From assembly GCA_029167225.1 (NCBI GenBank), contig JARFNK010000005.1, forward strand, positions 1 to 64,000: a DNA stretch of 64,000 nucleotides, given 5' to 3'. Below, piece by piece: positions 59,866 to 64,000 of this stretch. The notes under the pieces were generated by a model. The model worked only from the letters and a program-made list of their open reading frames with translations, ran no database searches and had not been told where the DNA came from. The position numbers and the translations under genes were made by a program. Each line of letters opens with the position of its first letter. The first letter of the stretch is position 1. The stretch is from Sphingobium arseniciresistens (GTDB lineage: Bacteria > Pseudomonadota > Alphaproteobacteria > Sphingomonadales > Sphingomonadaceae).

Positions 59866-60900
59866 TCAATAGATCATCGCATCGTCGCTCTTGGGATCGA
59901 CAAGCATGATGTCGCCGCGATCGCCAAGAGTCTTGGCAAGGCGCACCAGCGCGGTCTGCGCCTCCTCGCATTCGCGTGCGCGCACGGGGCCCATCGCGGC
60001 CATGTCGTCGCGCATCAGCTTGGCGGCGCGCTCCGTCATGCCGGCGAAGAACATCTGCTTCATCTCTTCCGGCGCACCCTTGAGCGCCAGTGCCAGTTCC
60101 CGCTTGTTGGAATTGCGGACGATCATCTGGATCGCGCTCGGCAGCAGGTTCGCCAGGTCCTCGAAGGTGAACATGAGGGCGCGGATGCGCTCGGCCGATT
60201 CCGGCGCGCGCTCGTCCAGTGCGGTCAGCATCGCCTCCTCGGTCGAACGGTCGAGCGCGTTGAAGACCTCCGCCATCGTCTCGTGCGGATCGCGGCGCTG
60301 GGCACGCGACAGGTTGGTCATGAACTCGCTCTTGAGCGTCTGCTCGACCTGCAGGATCACATCCTTCTGCACCGTATCCATGCGCAGCATGCGCAGCACC
60401 ACGTCCGTCGCCATCTCCTCCGGCAGCTCGGCCAGCACGCGCGCGGCATGATCGGAGCGCAGCTTGTGCAGGATCACCGCCACGGTCTGGGGATATTCGT
60501 TCTTCAGATAGCCCGCGAGCACGGCTTCGCTGACATTGGACAGCTTGTCCCACATCGTCCGGCCGGAGGGACCGCGGATGTCCTCCATGATCTCCTTCAC
60601 CCGGTCCGCCGGCAGGATGCCGTCCAGCAGCCGCTCGGTCGTTTCGAACGAACCGTGGAGCGAGGCCATGCTGGAGACTTCGCCGGAAAACTGGACGAGC
60701 AGATGCTCGACCACGACGGACGGCACGCGGCCCAGCTGCGCGATGGCGGCGGACAGCTCCTTGATCTCCTCGGTGGTGAACTGCTCCCAGATCGGGCCGC
60801 CATGATCGCGGCCCAGGGCCAGCATCAGTGCGGCTGCACGCTGCAGCCCGGTATATTTCTTCAGCTCGGGCGGCTCGCCGATCTGGGTCATCATGTTCAT
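59866..60900 (-). CDS. fliG: Flagellar motor switch protein FliG
   Basis: A 344-residue rotor protein. Three FliG domains are visible: N-terminal LQRAAALMLALGRDHGGPIW (binds FliF), middle LRSDHAARVLAELPEEMATD with VVLRMLRMDTVQKDV, and C-terminal FEDLANLLPSAIQMIVRNSN, ALALKGAPEEMKQMFFAGMT and ERAAKLMRDDMAAMGPVRAR with the charged residues that meet MotA. The start at 60900 follows GGGGGAAATGCAC. The order fliG-fliH-(promoter)-fliF differs from the usual fliF-fliG-fliH. Confidence 0.95.
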   Translation of the reverse strand: MNMMTQIGEPPELKKYTGLQRAAALMLALGRDHGGPIWEQFTTEEIKELSAAIAQLGRVPSVVVEHLLVQFSGEVSSMASLHGSFETTERLLDGILPADRVKEIMEDIRGPSGRTMWDKLSNVSEAVLAGYLKNEYPQTVAVILHKLRSDHAARVLAELPEEMATDVVLRMLRMDTVQKDVILQVEQTLKSEFMTNLSRAQRRDPHETMAEVFNALDRSTEEAMLTALDERAPESAERIRALMFTFEDLANLLPSAIQMIVRNSNKRELALALKGAPEEMKQMFFAGMTERAAKLMRDDMAAMGPVRARECEEAQTALVRLAKTLGDRGDIMLVDPKSDDAMIY

Positions 60901-60959
60901 GTGCATTTCCCCCGAAAATTTGGCGCCACTTCCACAGGAAATGGCAACCTTTCATCTAT

Positions 60960-60968
60960 CTTATAGGA
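60960..60968 (-). promoter_or_regulatory. TCCTATAAG element before fliG-fliH
   Basis: One mismatch to TCCTATAAT, on the minus strand, 59 bases before the fliG start. The opposite strand reads CTATCTTATAGG and faces the gene at 61002. Confidence 0.6.
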
Positions 60969-61001
60969 AGTGGCCAGGCGGATCGGCCGACGGAGGCGAG
61001 A

Positions 61002-63650
61002 TTGACGTTAAATTTATCCAACAGTCTAATTGGCTTGAGCATGTTGTCCGGCAGCAGTCTGGGCACGCTCTCGGGCAGCTTCTCGGTCGAAAGCGCCGCC
61101 GTGCTGAAGGCCAAGAAAGCCTTCACCCTGCCCGTCACGACACCGCCATGGCAGGACAAGGCCAGCACCACATCCGTCAGCTCGCAGGTCCAGACGATCA
61201 AGCGGATGCTCTCGATCGTTGATCGCAGCAGCACCGACAGTTCGCTCGAAGACCTGCCCGACGTGCAGACCACTTTCACCACTTATAAGGCGCTCGACCG
61301 GCTGCGCGTGCTGGCGGAGGCTGCTTCAAAGACATCGATCTCGGCAAAGGAGCGAGAATCGCTGCAGACGGCCTTCACGAAGGGACTATCCGATCTCCAG
61401 TCCTTCATGAACCAGGCGCCCACCGATCTTGTGACGCTTGCCTTCGGCCTGCCGACCCGGCAGGCGCAGAGCGTCGCGATCAAGGCCCCTGATTATTCCG
61501 GCAAGGTCATTGGCGGCGGCGTGGTCGAAACCCGCACGGCCGCAATCCCCGGCATGTCCGGCAGCGAAGTCCTGAAAATCGACCTTAGCCGCAGCACATC
61601 GTCGGAAAGCCTCACGGTCGACCTGTCGCAGACGACCCAGCCGCCGACGCTCGATTCGGTAGCCGACGCGCTCAACGCGGCGATCAGCGCATCGCCCACC
61701 GTCTGGAAATCGCGCTTCACCGTCGAGAAGCATGATGGCGAATGGGGCCTGGTACTGAACGCCGCGGGTGCCGAAAAGGTCGCGCTGGATCAAGTCGGCG
61801 CCAAGGATGCGCTGGTCGTCGCAAGCGGCCAGACCGCGACGCCCCTGGACGAAGATGCCTCGCCGATCACGGCGGCGCAGATCTATCGCTTCGACGATCC
61901 GGCGACATCGCTGCAGATCAAGACGCTCGGCACCATCAACGCCGTCGACGGCACCGCCACCGAGCTGGCGCAGGACAAGGATGCGGATGCGCCCGCCGTG
62001 CTGGCGTCGACACAGGCGCGCGCGATCGCGACCGACGCGCAGGGCTTCAGCTATGTGGTAGGCACGACCGCCGGCGACCTGGGCAGCAACCTGTCGGACG
62101 GGATGGACGACCTGTTCCTCACGAAGGTCGACAGCGAAGGCAAGGTCGTCTGGCAGCGTAGCCTGGGCGCCAGCGGCAAGGCCGAGGGCGCGGCCATCAG
62201 CATCGCCGCCAATGGCGACATCGTCGTCGCCGGTACGGTGGATGGCGCGTTCAACGGCACCACCAGTTCCGACACCGACATGATGGTCGCACGGTTCAAG
62301 GCCAATGGCGACGAGGTCTTCGCAAAGTCCATCCGCCAGACCGGCAATGAGACCGCCAGCGCCGTGACCGTGGGCGATGACGGCAGCATCTATGTCGGCG
62401 GACGCTCTTCTTCCGGCAGCGGCGACGCCTTCGTCGTCAAGCTGAGCGCCACCGGCAGCGTCCAGCAGCGCCGGTCCATCGACAGCGGCGCCAATGATCA
62501 GGTGACGGCGCTGGCGATCGACGGTTCGGGCGAATTGCTCGCGCTGACCAAGGAAAATGGCGTCGCGACCCTGCATCGCATCGATTCGACCTCGCTCTCG
62601 ACCGACCTTGGCTCGATCAGCCTGGGTGCCGCAGACGCACGCGCCATCGCGGTATCGGACAGCGGCGAAATCGCGATTGCCGGCGCGACGGCAGCGGCGC
62701 TGAGCGGTACGCAGGTCAATGGACTCACCGGCGGGCGCGACGCCTTCGTCACCCGCATCGACGCAGCGCTGTCTTCCGCCAGCACGACCTATATCGGTTC
62801 TGCTGGAGACGACCAGATCGACAGCGTCACCTTCATGGACGGCGACATCTATGTCGGCGGCCGCACATCGGGCGTCGTCGGTGACAAGAAGGCCGGCAAG
62901 GTCGACGGCTTCATCGGCCATGTCGACAGCGCCAGCGGGGCGGTGGAGAGCATCTCGCAATTCGGCCTCGCGACGCGCACGACCGAGCCGGTCAAGGTCT
63001 CGGCAGCGACCGGCGGCGGCAGTGTGCTCGGCGCGCTCGGCCTCAGCCGCGGTACGCTCAACCAGACGGTCGCGACATCCATCAGCGCCCAGACCAGCCT
63101 GCGCGAGGGCGACAAGTTCAGCCTGAGCGTGAACGGCGGATCGACGCGCACGATCACCATCGCCAAGGACGAGACGATGACGTCGCTCGCCGACAAGATC
63201 CGCAGGATCGCGGGCACGGCAGCCACCATCAGCACGCCCAAGGTGAACGGCGCGACCAGCCTGCGGATCAACATCAAGGCCGGCTCCACGCTGGAATTGC
63301 TCGCTGGCCCCGGCAATGCCGATGCTTTGCCCAAGCTGGGCCTGGAACCGATCCGCCTTTCCGCTCCCGCCCCCGTCCCGGACGATGCGCCGAAGGTCCG
63401 GCCCGGTGGCACGTTCAGCCTCCAGCTCAACAAGGGTCTGGACATCAGCGATGCGAAGACGGCGGCGGCCACGCTCAAGACCATCACGTCCGCCATTTCG
63501 ATGACGCAGACGGCCTATCGCTCGCTTTACTGGGATGCCTCGAAAGCACAGGCCGTCGATGGCGCATATTCCGGTGGCGGATCAGCCTATCAGCAAGCCC
63601 AGCTCGCCAACTACCAGGCAGCGCTCACCCGGCTGAGCAGTGGCTCTTAA
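61002..63650 (+). CDS. FlaEY-like large protein with a beta-propeller and a flagellin-type module
   Basis: An 882-residue protein. Residues 55-150 are helical and serine/threonine-rich, resembling axial-protein ends. About 345-640 contain repeats of the type YVVGTTAGDL...DLFLTKVDSEG.VVWQRSLG, IVVAGTVDGAFNG...MMVARFKANG and IYVGGRSSSG..AFVVKLSATG, a beta-propeller of the SBBP kind. About 700-775 read GDKFSLSVNGGSTRTITIAK and MTSLADKIRRIAGTAATIS, like the hook/flagellin IN motif. The start is TTG 61002 with GGAGG six bases upstream. In Caulobacter FlaEY, needed for proper flagellin assembly, is also encoded beside flgB; I assign it on that context and architecture. Confidence 0.65.
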   Translation: MTLNLSNSLIGLSMLSGSSLGTLSGSFSVESAAVLKAKKAFTLPVTTPPWQDKASTTSVSSQVQTIKRMLSIVDRSSTDSSLEDLPDVQTTFTTYKALDRLRVLAEAASKTSISAKERESLQTAFTKGLSDLQSFMNQAPTDLVTLAFGLPTRQAQSVAIKAPDYSGKVIGGGVVETRTAAIPGMSGSEVLKIDLSRSTSSESLTVDLSQTTQPPTLDSVADALNAAISASPTVWKSRFTVEKHDGEWGLVLNAAGAEKVALDQVGAKDALVVASGQTATPLDEDASPITAAQIYRFDDPATSLQIKTLGTINAVDGTATELAQDKDADAPAVLASTQARAIATDAQGFSYVVGTTAGDLGSNLSDGMDDLFLTKVDSEGKVVWQRSLGASGKAEGAAISIAANGDIVVAGTVDGAFNGTTSSDTDMMVARFKANGDEVFAKSIRQTGNETASAVTVGDDGSIYVGGRSSSGSGDAFVVKLSATGSVQQRRSIDSGANDQVTALAIDGSGELLALTKENGVATLHRIDSTSLSTDLGSISLGAADARAIAVSDSGEIAIAGATAAALSGTQVNGLTGGRDAFVTRIDAALSSASTTYIGSAGDDQIDSVTFMDGDIYVGGRTSGVVGDKKAGKVDGFIGHVDSASGAVESISQFGLATRTTEPVKVSAATGGGSVLGALGLSRGTLNQTVATSISAQTSLREGDKFSLSVNGGSTRTITIAKDETMTSLADKIRRIAGTAATISTPKVNGATSLRINIKAGSTLELLAGPGNADALPKLGLEPIRLSAPAPVPDDAPKVRPGGTFSLQLNKGLDISDAKTAAATLKTITSAISMTQTAYRSLYWDASKAQAVDGAYSGGGSAYQQAQLANYQAALTRLSSGS

Positions 63651-63662
63651 GGAACGCATATC

Positions 63663-64000
63663 ATGCCAACAGCACCGTCCCTGATGACCGGCATCGGCCA
63701 GTCGATGAAGCATCTGGCCGAGCGCCAGCGCGTCATCGCCGAGAATATCGCCAACAACGAAACCCCCGGTTTCAAGGCGAAGACCGTCGAAAAGCCGGAC
63801 TTTTCCGCGCTCGTCAACCAATATGGCGGCAGCCATGGCGTGCCGCGCATCGCCCGGCCCAGCATCACCCTGTCCAGCGGCATGACCGCGCTTGGCGCCC
63901 GGCCGCCGCGCGCGGGCAGCCACATCATCCTGGACAGCAATACCACGGAGACCAAGCCAGACGGCAACAATGTGACGCTGGAAGACCAGCTGCTCACCAT
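63663..64000 (+). CDS. flgB: Flagellar proximal rod protein FlgB, cut by the window end
   Basis: The first 112 residues are visible: MTGIGQSMKHLAERQRVIAE followed by NIANNETPGFKAKTVEKPDF, and near the edge GNNVTLEDQLLT, both typical of FlgB, the rod protein next to the MS-ring. The ATG at 63663 lies 12 bases after the preceding gene, so the two are one unit. Its usual partners flgC and fliE are about 49 kb away on the other strand, so what follows outside the window is of interest. Confidence 0.9.
   Translation, partial: MPTAPSLMTGIGQSMKHLAERQRVIAENIANNETPGFKAKTVEKPDFSALVNQYGGSHGVPRIARPSITLSSGMTALGARPPRAGSHIILDSNTTETKPDGNNVTLEDQLLT

Noticed and set aside
1-64000. tRNA, rRNA, CRISPR arrays, riboswitches, prophage or integrase genes
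   Set aside because: None was recognised by reading both strands; the terminators and palindromes found do not form regularly spaced repeats.

Overview
The window is a flagellar and chemotaxis gene cluster from a GC-rich alphaproteobacterium, most likely a member of the Sphingomonadaceae. This rests on the alphaproteobacterial flagellar regulators FlaF, FlbT and a FlbD relative, a Caulobacter-like block (fliF-fliN-flbD-flhA), a CrtZ carotenoid hydroxylase, a TorF-type porin and very high coding GC. No tRNA, rRNA, CRISPR array or complete insertion sequence was seen.

Layout. 1-4.9 kb: intergenic palindromes, a TorF-family porin, crtZ, lgt, a MidA-type methyltransferase and pgeF. 5-9.5 kb: a globin-coupled chemoreceptor, a HTH regulator and a GGDEF/EAL protein. 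9.8-14.6 kb (minus): flgC-fliE-fliQ-fliR-flhB-flgI-flgJ(rod)-flgN. 14.6-16.2 kb (plus): a short fliN paralogue, fliO, fliP. 16.2-25.7 kb (minus): a 13-gene stator and chemotaxis operon running motA-STAS-cheY-cheA-cheW-cheR-cheB-cheY-cheD-orf95-motB-fliL-like-PilZ. 25.9-29.8 kb (plus): flaF and a membrane PAS histidine kinase with a FixJ-type regulator. 30-34.3 kb (minus): flbT-fliI-fliJ-muralytic enzyme and an unusual sigma-70-family factor. 34.5-38.9 kb (plus): flgE-flgK-flgL. 39-41.2 kb (minus): a small membrane protein and a secreted repeat protein; 41.3 kb (plus): a periplasmic FliL-like protein. 42-44.7 kb (minus): fliL-fliM-DUF6468-like-motE. 44.8-47.6 kb (plus): flgF-flgG-flgA-flgH. 48-51 kb (plus): flagellin and a transmembrane chemoreceptor. 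52.3-54.4 kb (minus): fliK-flgD. 54.5-60.9 kb (minus): fliG-fliH and fliF-fliN-flbD(short)-flhA. 61-64 kb (plus): a FlaEY-like protein and flgB, cut by the window end.

Together these genes give nearly a whole flagellum: export gate, ATPase complex, MS- and C-rings, rod, P- and L-rings, hook, junction proteins, filament, stator and a full chemotaxis pathway. No fliD is visible. Two c-di-GMP modules (the GGDEF/EAL protein and a tandem PilZ protein) belong to the regulon.

The most interesting signal is regulatory. A nine-base element, TCCTATAAT or a close variant, lies 30-90 bases before the start of almost every flagellar operon and of both chemoreceptors and the GGDEF/EAL gene, on both strands, and no constant -35 hexamer accompanies it. 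At three promoters (flbT, fliL, fliF) a 13-bp palindrome GGCA-N5-TGCC sits 9-10 bp upstream, where a -35 element would be. The locus encodes a FlbD homologue that has lost its whole AAA+ sigma-54-activating domain but kept its DNA-binding domain, and also an atypical sigma-70-family factor. The simplest reading is that the sigma-54/FlbD control known from Caulobacter has been replaced here by a sigma-70-type promoter class on which a stripped-down FlbD may act.
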